Assembly: GCA_030692355.1 (NCBI GenBank)
Contig: JAUYCF010000042.1
Location: 1-64,000 of the forward strand
From: Thiobacillus sp.
Lineage (GTDB): Bacteria; Pseudomonadota; Gammaproteobacteria; Burkholderiales; Thiobacillaceae
Length of the DNA stretch: 64,000 bases
Direction: 5' to 3'
The translations under genes were made by a program, and so were the position numbers. Positions 22,486-33,772 of this stretch are shown piece by piece. Below the pieces are notes generated by a model. That model ran no database searches. It saw only the letters and a program-made list of their open reading frames with translations, and was not told the DNA's origin. Numbering within the stretch: the first letter of the stretch is position 1; every line of letters starts with the position of its first letter.

Positions 22486-22604
22486 TTCATCCGCGAAGGA
22501 CGCGAAGGAGCGCGAAGAAAATCAAAAGCAGCCGAGGCGAAGTGTGATCAGTCTCCGTTTGTCTTTTCTTTACTTCGCGTCCCTTCGCGTCCTTCGCGGA
22601 TGAA
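22486..22604. repeat. Long inverted repeat between rubrerythrin and the Fe-S oxidoreductase gene
   Basis: TTCATCCGCGAAGGACGCGAAGG (22486-22508) and its exact reverse complement CCTTCGCGTCCTTCGCGGATGAA (22582-22604). Confidence 0.85.
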
Positions 22605-22634
22605 TTTTTTTCGGTTTTCAAAAGAAGGATCGTC

Positions 22635-23966
22635 ATGAGCACCCGCGAAGGCAACCTCGAAGCCCCCACCCGCCACCCGCTCGACTGGAAAACCACGGAT
22701 TTCTACAACGAGGACAAGCTCAACCACGAGCTGGAGCGTATTTTTGACGCCTGCCACGGCTGCCGTCGTTGCGTGTCGCTGTGCACCGCGTTTCCCACCC
22801 TGTTCGACCTGGTGGACGAATCCTCGACGATGGAAGTGGACGGGGTCGCCAAAGCCGACTACTGGAAGGTGGTGGACGAGTGCTACCTGTGCGATCTCTG
22901 CTACATGACCAAATGTCCCTACGTGCCGCCGCATCCGTGGAACATCGACTTCCCGCACGTAATGCTGCGCGCCAAGGCGATCAAGTTCAAGAAGGGTGGC
23001 ACCACGTTCCGTGACAAGCTGTTGTCCAGCACCGACGTGATGGGCAAGCTCGCTTCGATCCCGGTGGTGGTGCAGGCGGTGAACGCCAGCCTGAAGAGCA
23101 AGCCGATCCGCAAGCTGGTGGATGGCGTGCTGCACATTCACCCCGACCGCAAACTGCCCGAATACGACAGTGCGAAATTCCGCGCCACCGCAAAGCCGCG
23201 CAGCGATTTTTCGGTGAAGGACGGTGAGAAAACGCCCGGCAAAGTGGCGATCTACGCGACCTGCTATGTGAACTACAACGAGCCCGGCATCGGCCACGAT
23301 TTGCTGAAGCTGCTGGCGCATAACGAAGTCCCCGCCGTGCTGGTGGAAAAGGAAGCCTGCTGCGGCATGCCCAAGCTGGAGTTGGGTGACCTCGATGCGG
23401 TGGCCCGCCTGAAGGAAACCAACATCCCGCATCTTGCCAGGCTCGCCCGCGAAGGCTACGCGATCCTGACGCCGGTGCCTTCTTGCACGCTGATGTACAA
23501 GCAGGAACTGCCGCTGATGTTCCCCGACGACGCCGATGTGCAGGCGGTGAAGGAAGCGATGTGGGATCCGTTCGAATACCTGATGGCGCGCAATGTCGAT
23601 GGCCTGCTGAAGACGGATTTCACTAGTCCGCTGGGCAAGGTGTCCTACCACGTGCCGTGCCACCAGCGGGTGCAGAACATCGGCAACAAGACGCGCGACG
23701 CGCTGCAACTGGCCGGCGCCGAGGTGACGATGGTCGAGCGCTGCTCCGGCCACGACGGAACCTGGGGCGTGAAGCGCGAGTACTTCGACAAGTCGATGAA
23801 GATCGGCAAGCCGGTGTTCCGCCAGATGGCCGAGCCGCAACCTGACTACGTGAGTTCCGACTGCGCGATTGCCGCGCGTCATATCCTGCAGGGCATGGGC
23901 GAAGCCGCCACCGCCCAGAAGCAGCATCCGATCACGCTGTTGCGCATCGCCTACGGCCTGGAGTAA
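22635..23966 (+). CDS. (Fe-S)-binding heterodisulfide reductase/GlpC-like oxidoreductase
   Basis: CHGCRRCVSLCTAFP, CYLCDLCYMTKCPYVPP (two Fe4S4 sites), ATCYVNYNEPG..KEACCGMPKLELGD and HVPCHQ CCG-like domains. Confidence 0.88.
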   Translation: MSTREGNLEAPTRHPLDWKTTDFYNEDKLNHELERIFDACHGCRRCVSLCTAFPTLFDLVDESSTMEVDGVAKADYWKVVDECYLCDLCYMTKCPYVPPHPWNIDFPHVMLRAKAIKFKKGGTTFRDKLLSSTDVMGKLASIPVVVQAVNASLKSKPIRKLVDGVLHIHPDRKLPEYDSAKFRATAKPRSDFSVKDGEKTPGKVAIYATCYVNYNEPGIGHDLLKLLAHNEVPAVLVEKEACCGMPKLELGDLDAVARLKETNIPHLARLAREGYAILTPVPSCTLMYKQELPLMFPDDADVQAVKEAMWDPFEYLMARNVDGLLKTDFTSPLGKVSYHVPCHQRVQNIGNKTRDALQLAGAEVTMVERCSGHDGTWGVKREYFDKSMKIGKPVFRQMAEPQPDYVSSDCAIAARHILQGMGEAATAQKQHPITLLRIAYGLE

Positions 23967-23976
23967 ACCTGTTTAA

Positions 23977-24101
23977 CCACAGAGGCACGGAGACACAGAG
24001 AAAATCCAAAGGACATCGCGCTGCTTGTCGCAGTATCTTGTTTTTCCTCTGTGTCCCAAGGGATACCGTCCCTGCGGGACATATCTCCGTGCCTCTGTGG
24101 T
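23977..24101. repeat. Inverted repeat with nested palindromic insert between the Fe-S oxidoreductase and DUF3501 genes
   Basis: ACCACAGAGGCACGGAGA (23977-23994) vs TCTCCGTGCCTCTGTGGT (24084-24101), exact reverse complements. Confidence 0.85.
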
Positions 24102-24139
24102 GAGAGGTTTTGAATCAACCACATTACAAGGAGCAAAAC

Positions 24140-24724
24140 ATGCCGCAGATCACCCGTGACAGCCTGCTGACCCTGGAGGGCTATGCCAAGGTGCGCCCCG
24201 AGATGCGCGCCGAAATCATGGCACACAAAAAGAACCGCATGGTTGAACTGGGCGATCACGTGACGCTGATTTTTGAAGACGAAAGAACCATGCGTTACCA
24301 GATCCAGGAAATGCTGCGCGCCGAGCGCACCTTCGAGGAATCCGGCATCCAGGACGAACTCGACGCCTACAATCCGCTGGTTCCGGACGGCAGCAACTGG
24401 AAAGTCACCATGATGATCCAGTATTCCGACCCGGACGAGCGCAAGCTTGCGCTGGCGAAGCTGAAGGGCATCGAGGAACGTGTGTGGGTTCAGGTGGCCG
24501 ACCAGGCGAAAGTTTTTGCCATCGCCGACGAAGATATGGAACGCGAGAACGAGGAAAAGACCTCGGCCGTGCATTTCCTGCGCTTCGAACTCGATGCAAG
24601 CTCGATCGCGGCCGCCAGGGCCGGCAGCCCGATCCGCATGGGAATCGATCACGACGCCTGCAGGGTTGAATCGATGGCGCTGGCGGAAAACACCCGTGCC
24701 GCGCTCGTCTTCGATTTGTCCTAA
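24140..24724 (+). CDS. DUF3501 family protein
   Basis: MPQITRDSLLTLEGYAKVRPEMRAEIMAHKKNRMVELGDHVTLIFEDERTMRYQIQEMLRAERTFE. Confidence 0.88.
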   Translation: MPQITRDSLLTLEGYAKVRPEMRAEIMAHKKNRMVELGDHVTLIFEDERTMRYQIQEMLRAERTFEESGIQDELDAYNPLVPDGSNWKVTMMIQYSDPDERKLALAKLKGIEERVWVQVADQAKVFAIADEDMERENEEKTSAVHFLRFELDASSIAAARAGSPIRMGIDHDACRVESMALAENTRAALVFDLS

Positions 24725-24782
24725 AGTCAAAACCAGGCGGTAAAAGCAACACAACAGCGCACCGCCTGCTTGAGAGGAGGCG

Positions 24783-26006
24783 ATGATGCTGGATCAACTG
24801 TTGGTTCGCCAGGTGCGGCGACGGGTGGAGGCCTCGGGGCTGCCGTTCATCGTCGAATTGTGGAATGGCGAGTTGGTGGGCGATGCAGCCGATGCCGCTG
24901 TGCGGGTACGGCTGCATCAGGCGAGCAGTCTCAAAGCCATGGCCGAGCCCAGCCTGGGTGCGCTGGCGCGGGCCTATGTCGAGGGCGAGCTCGATCTGGA
25001 AGGAAACGTTCGCGATATTCTGGCGCTGGGTGACCGTCTGTGCAACGCAGGCGACTGCGCGCCGTGCGCGCCGAAAACCGGGTCGGACGGCTGGAAATGG
25101 TGGCGCCATACCCGCACCAAGGATCGCAGGAACATCCACTACCACTACGACGTTTCCAACGATTTTTACGGCCTGTGGCTGGATGCGCGGCGGATCTATT
25201 CCTGCGCCTATTTCAAGACCCCGGACATGAGCCTGGATGCCGCGCAGGAAGCCAAGCTCGACCACATTTGCCGCAAGCTCGATCTCAAGCCGGAGGATCG
25301 GTTTCTCGATATCGGCTGCGGTTGGGGCGGACTGATCCTGCATGCGGCGGAACGCTACGGCGTGCATGCGGTCGGCATCACGCTGTCGGATGACCAGCAT
25401 GCCTACGTCAGCGAGCAGATCGAGGCGCGCGGGTTGACCGGCCGAGTCGAAGTGCGCAGGATGGATTACCGCGACGTGCCCGAGCACGGCGGCTACGACA
25501 AGATCGCCAGTGTAGGCATGTTCGAACACGTCGGCCGCCTCAACCTTCGTGTCTATTTCGACAAGATTGCTGCGCTATTGAAGCCTGGCGGGCTGGTGCT
25601 CAATCACGGCATCACCACGGCCGAGCCCGAGGCCAGCGGCCTTGGCAGCGGAATCGCCGAGTTCATCGAGGACTACGTGTTCCCGGGGGGCGAGCTGGTG
25701 CACGCCTCCGACGTGCTGCGCGCCGCCGCGGGCAGCGGACTCGAATGCCTGGATGCTGAAAATCTGCGCCCGCATTACGGCAAAACGCTGTGGCACTGGG
25801 TCACCCGGCTGGAGGCGCATGCCGACGAGGCGCGCCGCCTGATCGGCGAGCAGAAATACCGCATCTGGCGCATCTACATGGCGGGCTCGGCCCATGCCTT
25901 CGACCATGGCTGGATGGAGCTGTGGCAGGTGCTGGCGGGCAAGGCCGTCGACGGCAGCCAGCCAAACTATCCATTCAAACGGGATTTCATTTATCGCGAC
26001 GAGTGA
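24783..26006 (+). CDS. cfa: Cyclopropane-fatty-acyl-phospholipid synthase family protein
   Basis: HYHYDVSNDFYGLWLD, YSCAYFKTPDMSLDAAQEAKLDHICRKLDLKPEDRFLDIGCGWGGL. Confidence 0.93.
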   Translation: MMLDQLLVRQVRRRVEASGLPFIVELWNGELVGDAADAAVRVRLHQASSLKAMAEPSLGALARAYVEGELDLEGNVRDILALGDRLCNAGDCAPCAPKTGSDGWKWWRHTRTKDRRNIHYHYDVSNDFYGLWLDARRIYSCAYFKTPDMSLDAAQEAKLDHICRKLDLKPEDRFLDIGCGWGGLILHAAERYGVHAVGITLSDDQHAYVSEQIEARGLTGRVEVRRMDYRDVPEHGGYDKIASVGMFEHVGRLNLRVYFDKIAALLKPGGLVLNHGITTAEPEASGLGSGIAEFIEDYVFPGGELVHASDVLRAAAGSGLECLDAENLRPHYGKTLWHWVTRLEAHADEARRLIGEQKYRIWRIYMAGSAHAFDHGWMELWQVLAGKAVDGSQPNYPFKRDFIYRDE

Positions 26007-26173
26007 GTTGCGCGGCGCCCGGGGAGGCATAATCCCGGCCAGGTAACTGTTTGCGGACCATCGTGCCCGGCCATGAGGTGGGCCGGTTTCAAGGCATATC
26101 CATCGGCGTGCCGCGGCACCGCGACAGCTTGGCCGTCTGTTCCGGACAGACTCCTGGATATTGCTGAACGCGG

Positions 26174-28057
26174 GTGAATTTTATGGCGGGTGAACAAGCC
26201 GCAATCATTGCAGTGCTGGTGGCAACGGTGGCCATGTTCTTGTGGGGCCGCTGGCGCCACGACATGGTGGCGGTGGGCGCGCTGCTGGCCTGCGTACTGG
26301 CCGGCCTGGTGGCTCCGGCAGACGCATTCGCCGGCTTTGGCCATCCGGCGGTGATCACGGTCGCCTGCGTGCTGGTGCTGAGCCGGGGTTTGCAGACGTC
26401 CGGCGCGATCGATGTGCTCACCCGCCATACCCTGCCGAAGAATGCCGGCCCGACGCTGAGCCTGGCTGCGCTGGTCGGACTGGGTGCGGTGCTGTCCGGC
26501 TTCATGAACAATGTGGGCGCGATGGCGCTCTTGATGCCGGTGGCCATCCAGCTTGCCGCACGCCTCGACCTGCCGCCCGGGCGGGTGCTGATGCCGCTTG
26601 CCTTCGGCACCATCCTCGGCGGCATGACGACCATGGTCGGCACGCCGCCCAACCTGATCGTGTCGGGCTTCCGTACCCAGAACGGCGCCAGCGGCTTCGC
26701 CATGTTCGACTTCACGCCAGTCGGTCTGGCCGTGGCTGTGGCCGGGGTGACCTTTGTGGCCCTGCTTGGCTGGCGACTGGTGCCGGTACGCAAGCAGGCC
26801 GGCGCCGAGGGATTCGAGACCGGGGCGTATATCACCGAAGTGCGCGTGACGGACGACAGCAAAGCCGCCGGCATGACCCTGCGCGACATCGAGAGCGCAC
26901 TCGACGAGGCCGATGCGCAGGTCGTGGGGCTGGTGCGCAATGAGGTGCGCATGAACGCACCGCAAGTCGGACGCAAGGTGCTGGCCGGCGACATCCTGAT
27001 CATCGAGGCCGAGGTCGAGGCCCTGGCCAGCGTGCTGTCCAGTCTTGGCCTGACGCTGGAAGAAGCGGACTCGCCGGGTACTCAAAGCGAAACCCGTGAG
27101 GACGAGACCCGCGAAACCCCGCGGCGCGACAACAGCAAGGCCATTGAACCCGAGCCCGGCGCCGGGGAAGCCGACGCGGAAAAAAAGACCCCGCCTTCCG
27201 ACGAGATTGTGCTGATGGAACTCGTGGTTCGGCCTGGGGCATCGATTGCGGGCCGCTCAGCCAGCGACATGCTGCTGCGCTCCCGCTACGGGATCAACCT
27301 GCTGGCTGTGTCACGCGAGGGCACGCGCTCGAAGGTGCGGCTGCGGACCCTGAGGATTCAGCCCGGCGATCTGCTGCTGATGCAGGGCCCTCCCGATGTG
27401 CTGGTCGAGTTTGCGGCCGATTCCGGCTGCGTGCCGCTGGCCGAGCGCGAGTTGCGCATCCCGAACAAGCGCAAGGCGCTGACGGCCGGCGGCATCATGG
27501 CTGTCGCGGTCGGCGGGGCGGCCTTCGGCCTGCTGCCGGCGGCGATCTCGTTCGCACTCGGCGTGCTGGCCTCGATGGCGCTGCGCACCATCCCGCCACG
27601 CGCGGTCTATGACGCGATCGACTGGCCGGTGGTCGTTCTGCTCGGCGCGCTCATTCCGGTGGCCGGGGCGATGGCATCCACCGGCACCGCCGACCTGATC
27701 GCGCGCGTTCTGCTCGACAGCGTTGCGCAGGGGCATGCCGTCGTCGGGCTTGCGCTCATTCTGGTGGTCACGATGTTCCTGTCCGACTTGATAAACAACG
27801 CCGCCACAGCGGCCGTGATGTGCCCGATTGCCATCGGCACCGCCGGGGTGCTGGGCGTGAATGCCGATTCGTTCCTGATGGCGGTGGCCATCGGCGCTTC
27901 CTGCGCCTTCCTGACCCCGATCGGACACCAGAACAACACGCTGATCCTCGGCCCTGGTGGATTTCACTTCGGTGACTACTGGCGCCTCGGGCTGCCGCTT
28001 GAGGTGCTGGTGGTCGCTGTCAGCATGCCGATGCTGCTTTGGGTGTGGCCGCTCTGA
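26174..28057 (+). CDS. SLC13 family permease with two RCK/TrkA-C domains
   Basis: 627 aa; multi-TM, GGMTTMVGTPPNLIVSGF, SFLMAVAIGASCAFLTPIGHQNNTLILGPG; central RCK_C-like repeats. Confidence 0.88.
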   Translation: MNFMAGEQAAIIAVLVATVAMFLWGRWRHDMVAVGALLACVLAGLVAPADAFAGFGHPAVITVACVLVLSRGLQTSGAIDVLTRHTLPKNAGPTLSLAALVGLGAVLSGFMNNVGAMALLMPVAIQLAARLDLPPGRVLMPLAFGTILGGMTTMVGTPPNLIVSGFRTQNGASGFAMFDFTPVGLAVAVAGVTFVALLGWRLVPVRKQAGAEGFETGAYITEVRVTDDSKAAGMTLRDIESALDEADAQVVGLVRNEVRMNAPQVGRKVLAGDILIIEAEVEALASVLSSLGLTLEEADSPGTQSETREDETRETPRRDNSKAIEPEPGAGEADAEKKTPPSDEIVLMELVVRPGASIAGRSASDMLLRSRYGINLLAVSREGTRSKVRLRTLRIQPGDLLLMQGPPDVLVEFAADSGCVPLAERELRIPNKRKALTAGGIMAVAVGGAAFGLLPAAISFALGVLASMALRTIPPRAVYDAIDWPVVVLLGALIPVAGAMASTGTADLIARVLLDSVAQGHAVVGLALILVVTMFLSDLINNAATAAVMCPIAIGTAGVLGVNADSFLMAVAIGASCAFLTPIGHQNNTLILGPGGFHFGDYWRLGLPLEVLVVAVSMPMLLWVWPL

Positions 28058-28090
28058 TGCCGCGAGGCGGCCATGAAAGAACCTTGGGGC

Positions 28091-28999
28091 TCAATCCGCC
28101 GGCCGATCCAGCGCCTGATCCGCCAGCGAGACGGGGTCTTCCATCGGTTCCAGATGGGTGGTGATGTGGGCATAGGTCACGGCCTGGCGGATGTCGGCCT
28201 CGATGCGTTCCGACCAGTCGTGTCCCAACTGGACGGTCCATTTTCCGGGCACCAGCACGTGCAGGGAAATGAAGGCGCGGGTGCCGGCCTGCCGCGTGCG
28301 CAAGGCATGGAAGTCGAGACCCTGCCGGCGATAGCTGTCCAGCACGCTTTCGATTGCCCTGAGGTCCTCCTCCGGGATGGACACATCCATCAGGCCGGTG
28401 GCGGAACGGTGCAGCAGCTGCCAGCCGGTCCACACGATATTCATTGCCACCAGCAGGGCGACCACCGGGTCGAGCCAGAGCCAGCCGGTCAGCCACACCA
28501 AGCCGACGCCGGCAATTACGCCGGCGGAGGTCCAGACATCGGTGAGCAGGTGATGGGCGTCGGCTTCCAGGGTGATGGATTTGTGTTTTTTTCCCACCGC
28601 CATGAGGATGCGCGAGGTGGCCAGGTTGATGACCGAGGCGACCACCGACACGGCCAGCCCGATGCCCACTGCCTCGATCGGCTGCGGGTTGAGCAGGCGA
28701 TCGATCGCGGCGTAGCTGATGGCGACGGCGGCGACGATAATGAGGAAGCCTTCGAATGCGCTGGAGAAATATTCCGCCTTGCCGTGGCCATGCGCGTGGT
28801 TGTCATCCGCCGGCATCGCCGCCAGCGTCAGCATGGCCAGCGCCATGATCGCCCCCGCCAGATTGACGAAGGATTCGAGCGCGTCGGAGAGCAGGCCGAC
28901 CGAGCCGGTGATCCACCAGGCCCAGCCCTTGAGCAGGATAGTGGCCAGGGCCGCTGCGATGGAGAGCCAGGCATAGCGTTTGAGGGAGGCAGGCAGCAT
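28091..28999 (-). CDS. Cation diffusion facilitator (CDF) family transporter
   Basis: GSVGLLSDALESFVNLAGAI; DDNHAHGHGKAEYFSSAFEG; DAHHLLTDVWTS. Confidence 0.93.
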   Translation of the reverse strand: MLPASLKRYAWLSIAAALATILLKGWAWWITGSVGLLSDALESFVNLAGAIMALAMLTLAAMPADDNHAHGHGKAEYFSSAFEGFLIIVAAVAISYAAIDRLLNPQPIEAVGIGLAVSVVASVINLATSRILMAVGKKHKSITLEADAHHLLTDVWTSAGVIAGVGLVWLTGWLWLDPVVALLVAMNIVWTGWQLLHRSATGLMDVSIPEEDLRAIESVLDSYRRQGLDFHALRTRQAGTRAFISLHVLVPGKWTVQLGHDWSERIEADIRQAVTYAHITTHLEPMEDPVSLADQALDRPAD

Positions 29000-29174
29000 G
29001 TCGATGCGTCGCGAGGACCCATGAAGGGATTTCGATTGTAGCCCAGCGCCTGCCTGTTCCCCGCCAAACGCGGGTGTTCGGGCATCAATGCGTTGGTATC
29101 CGCAGCCATGGCGGTTACGCGCTGCCTGCATATTCCTGAAGACATCCCACACATGAACCCATAAAATGTCGCGC

Positions 29175-29672
29175 ATGAAAATCCTTCCTGTCCTGCTGCT
29201 GATCCTGCCCCTGACTGTCCACGCCGAATGGGGCCAGTTTGATTTCGAGTTTGAGAACGAGAAGCCCTGGGTGGAACTGTCCGCGCAGTTGCCGCCGCCG
29301 CCCAAGCCTGAAAACCTTGTTGGATTTGACGTGTCGCCGGCCACGCAGAACAAGTATTTCGTCGACACTGCATCGATCCGCGTCGGCGAGGACAAGGTGG
29401 TGCGCTACAGCGTGGTCATCGAAGCCGCCGGCGGGGCGAAGAACGTCTCCTTCGAGGGCATGCGCTGCGCCACCGGCGAGCGCCGCCTGTATGCCTACGG
29501 TCAGCCCGACGGCAGCTGGTCGAAGGCGCGCAACACCGGATGGGAAGGCATCAAGTTCCGCTCGCTGTTGTCGTACCACAAGGCCCTGTACGAGGACCAT
29601 TTCTGCCCCGACGGCATCAATGTCCGGAATGCCGGCGAGGCCGTGCGCAGCCTGCGGCGGAGGGCGCGCTGA
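29175..29672 (+). CDS. CNP1-like family protein
   Basis: Signal peptide; [54 protein letters not shown]. Confidence 0.85.
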   Translation: MKILPVLLLILPLTVHAEWGQFDFEFENEKPWVELSAQLPPPPKPENLVGFDVSPATQNKYFVDTASIRVGEDKVVRYSVVIEAAGGAKNVSFEGMRCATGERRLYAYGQPDGSWSKARNTGWEGIKFRSLLSYHKALYEDHFCPDGINVRNAGEAVRSLRRRAR

Positions 29673-30793
29673 TGCGTTCCGTGGTGAGCCACGCCCGGCG
29701 CATCGTCGTCAAGGTCGGCTCCAGCCTGGTCACCGCCGAGGGGCGCGGGCTCGACCACGCCGCACTGTCGCGCTGGGCCGGGCAGATCGCGGCGCTGACC
29801 GCACAGGGCAGGGAGGTGGTGCTGGTGTCTTCCGGCGCGATTGCCGAGGGCATCGCCCGGCTGGGCTGGAAAAAGCGCCCGAAAGCGGTCAATGAACTGC
29901 AGGCCGCCGCCGCCGTCGGCCAGATGGGGCTGGTGCAGGCGTATGAATCGATCTTCCGCGCCCATAATCTTCATGCCGCGCAAGTGCTGCTCACCCACGA
30001 GGATCTGGCCGACCGCACCCGCTACCTGAACGCGCGCACCACCCTGCGCACGCTGCTGGAACTGCGCGTGGTGCCGATCATCAACGAGAACGACACGGTC
30101 GCCACCGACGAGATCCGTCTCGGCGACAACGACACGCTGGGCGCACTGGTGACCAACCTGATCGAGGCCGACTGCCTGATCATCCTCACCGACCAGCCCG
30201 GCCTGTATACCGCCGATCCGCGCAAGGATCCCGACGCCACGCTGGTGATGGACGCCCATGCCGGCGATCCCGATCTCGAGCGCATGGCGGGCGGGGCGGG
30301 CAGCAGCATCGGTACCGGCGGCATGCTGACCAAGATCCTGGCGGCCAAGCGCGCGGCCAGGAGCGGCGCCCACACCGTAATATGCAGCGGGCACGAGGAA
30401 AACGTGCTGCTGCGGTTGGCCGCAGGCGAGGCCATCGGCAGCCAGTTGGTGGCGCGCCAGGCGCCACTTGCCGCACGCCGGCAATGGCTGGCCGACCACC
30501 TGCAGCTGCGCGGCGGCGTGGTGCTCGACGATGGTGCGGTGCGCGCCCTGCGCGAAGACGGCAAGAGCCTGCTGCCGGTCGGCGTCAAGGGCGTCACCGG
30601 CGAATTCGAGCGCGGCGAAGTGGTCGCGGTGGTCGATGCCGACGGCTGCGAAATCGCCCGCGGCCTCATCAATTACAGCGCAAGCGAGGCGCGCCGCATC
30701 GCCGGCAGGCCGAGCAGCGCGATCGAGGCGGCACTCGGCTACATGGACGAGCCGGAGCTGATTCACCGCGACAACCTGGTGCTGCTGGCGTGA
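29672..30793 (+). CDS. proB: Glutamate 5-kinase
   Basis: [51 protein letters not shown]-terminal PUA domain. Confidence 0.97.
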   Translation: MRSVVSHARRIVVKVGSSLVTAEGRGLDHAALSRWAGQIAALTAQGREVVLVSSGAIAEGIARLGWKKRPKAVNELQAAAAVGQMGLVQAYESIFRAHNLHAAQVLLTHEDLADRTRYLNARTTLRTLLELRVVPIINENDTVATDEIRLGDNDTLGALVTNLIEADCLIILTDQPGLYTADPRKDPDATLVMDAHAGDPDLERMAGGAGSSIGTGGMLTKILAAKRAARSGAHTVICSGHEENVLLRLAAGEAIGSQLVARQAPLAARRQWLADHLQLRGGVVLDDGAVRALREDGKSLLPVGVKGVTGEFERGEVVAVVDADGCEIARGLINYSASEARRIAGRPSSAIEAALGYMDEPELIHRDNLVLLA

Positions 30794-30876
30794 CCACGCT
30801 GGACCCGCTGCGCCACGGCGAGCCCGCCGGCCGCGCGAGCCCAATCTTCCACCGCTGCCCGCGCGCCGCCCGGTGA
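30790..30876 (+). pseudogene. Remnant of a CobC-type histidine phosphatase (alpha-ribazole phosphatase), N-terminus only
   Basis: GTG-initiated 28 codons [32 protein letters not shown] is the histidine phosphatase active-site motif and TTLDxLRHGEP is the usual CobC start. Confidence 0.5.
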
Positions 30877-31733
30877 TCCGCCGCATCCTTCTGTGGCTGG
30901 GCCTGCTGCTGATATTGCCGGCGCAGGCGGCCGCCATCCGCGTGGTCGACGACGCCGGGCAGACCCTCGAACTCACCCAGCCGCCGCAGCGTATCGTTTC
31001 ACTGACACCGCATCTCACCGAATTGCTGTTTGCCGTCGGCGCCGGGACGCAGTTGGTGGGGGCGGACAGCGCCAGCGATTACCCGCACGCGGCGCGTGCG
31101 CTGCCGCGCGTGGGCGACTACAGCCGCGTCAACTTCGAGCGCATCCTGGCGCTGAAACCGGACCTGATCGTCGTCTGGGCCGGCGGCAACCGCGCAGCGG
31201 ACATCCACGGCCTGAAAAAACTGGGCCTGCCCGTGCTGCACACGCAGGCCGCCCGGCTCGACGATGTGGCACGTCTGCTGCGCCTGATCGGGCAGGCGAG
31301 CGGACATGCCGGGGAAGGGGAAGCGGCGGCGCGGGCGTATTCCGCGCGGCTGGTCGCGCTGCAGGTGCGGGCGACGCAAAAACCGCCGATCGGCGTGTTT
31401 TATCAGGTATGGGATCGACCGCTGATGACGGTGGGCGACAGCCACTGGATCAGCGACGCGCTGGCGCTGTGCGGCGCGCGCAATGTGTTTGCCGACCTGC
31501 GCGCCGCCTCGCCGGTGGTGTCGCGCGAGGCGGTGCTGCGGCGCGCGCCGGAACTGGTCGTGAGCGGCAGCGACGCGCCCGACGCGCGCCACCTGTGGCA
31601 GCGTTTTGCCAGCCTGCCGGCGGTGAAAAACAATGCGTTTGTGCGGGTCGATGCGGACTTGCTGCATCGGCCCACGCCGCGTCTGCTCGATGGCGTGGCC
31701 GAACTGTGCGCGGCGGTGGCGCCTTACCGCTGA
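30873..31733 (+). CDS. Cobalamin/heme-type ABC transporter periplasmic binding protein (BtuF-like)
   Basis: Signal peptide; [51 protein letters not shown]. Confidence 0.88.
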   Translation: MIRRILLWLGLLLILPAQAAAIRVVDDAGQTLELTQPPQRIVSLTPHLTELLFAVGAGTQLVGADSASDYPHAARALPRVGDYSRVNFERILALKPDLIVVWAGGNRAADIHGLKKLGLPVLHTQAARLDDVARLLRLIGQASGHAGEGEAAARAYSARLVALQVRATQKPPIGVFYQVWDRPLMTVGDSHWISDALALCGARNVFADLRAASPVVSREAVLRRAPELVVSGSDAPDARHLWQRFASLPAVKNNAFVRVDADLLHRPTPRLLDGVAELCAAVAPYR

Positions 31734-32179
31734 CGCGAGCCGCCCGGCTTGCGGTTGGGACAGTTTTCCTTGATGCAGTCGGCGTAGATCTGCAGCGAGT
31801 GGTCGCGGATGGCGAAGCCCCGTTCCCTGGCGATGCGGGTCTGGCGTTTTTCGATTTCGCCGTCGTAGAACTCTTCGACCTTGCCGCACTGCAGGCAGAC
31901 CAGATGGTCGTGGTGATCGCCCTGGTTCAGTTCGAACACTGCCTTGTCGCTGTCGAAGTGGTGACGAATCAAAAGCCCGGCCTGCTCGAACTGGGTGAGC
32001 ACGCGGTAGACCGTGGCCAAGCCGATATCCTGGCCTTCGTCGGACAGCAGCCGATACACTTCCTCGGCGGACAGGTGGCGCTTGTCGCTCTGCTCGAACA
32101 AATCGAGGATCCTCAGACGCGGCAGGGTGGCTTTGAGACCGATGTTCTTGAGATCGGACGGATGGCTCAATGGGGTCAC
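31724..32179 (-). CDS. fur: Ferric uptake regulator Fur
   Basis: [49 protein letters not shown]. Confidence 0.96.
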   Translation of the reverse strand: MTPLSHPSDLKNIGLKATLPRLRILDLFEQSDKRHLSAEEVYRLLSDEGQDIGLATVYRVLTQFEQAGLLIRHHFDSDKAVFELNQGDHHDHLVCLQCGKVEEFYDGEIEKRQTRIARERGFAIRDHSLQIYADCIKENCPNRKPGGSRQR

Positions 32180-32206
32180 CAGAACGGGAACGCGAATACG
32201 TTATGA

Positions 32207-33415
<1,209 letters not shown>

Positions 33416-33436
33416 TCGCACCCACAGGAAACGAAC

Positions 33437-33691
33437 ATGAACGCCGTCAAGGTCTACAGTACCGGCACCTGTCCCATCTGCGTCAAGGCCAAGGCCTTTC
33501 TCGACAAGCGCGGCATCGGCTACGACGAGGTCCGCATCGATCTCGACCGCGAGGCGATGAAGGAATTCGCCGTCGTCACCCACGGCGCACGCACGGTGCC
33601 GCAGATCGTCGTCGAAGGCACCTGCATCGGCGGTTTCACCGAACTGACCGAGCTCGACATGGACGGCGCGCTGGATCACCTGCAGCCCTGA
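33437..33691 (+). CDS. grxC: Glutaredoxin (GrxC type)
   Basis: VKVYSTGTCPICVKAKAFLDKRG; CPIC active site; TVPQIVVEGTCIGGFTEL. Confidence 0.88.
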   Translation: MNAVKVYSTGTCPICVKAKAFLDKRGIGYDEVRIDLDREAMKEFAVVTHGARTVPQIVVEGTCIGGFTELTELDMDGALDHLQP

Positions 33692-33730
33692 TCCGGGCGG
33701 GGAGAACGCCCGCTCAGGCGTCGCCGGGCA

Positions 33731-33759
33731 TTGAAGCCGGGCGCCAGTTCGGCTACAAT
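33731..33759 (+). promoter_or_regulatory. Sigma-70-like promoter upstream of carA
   Basis: TTGAAG-N17-TACAAT. Confidence 0.55.
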
Positions 33760-33772
33760 CGCGGCATTCAAG

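Noticed and set aside
26007-26173. Possible riboswitch in the leader of the SLC13 permease gene
   Set aside because: Contains a small hairpin (GTCTGT-TCCGG-ACAGAC) but no recognisable riboswitch core; not enough evidence.
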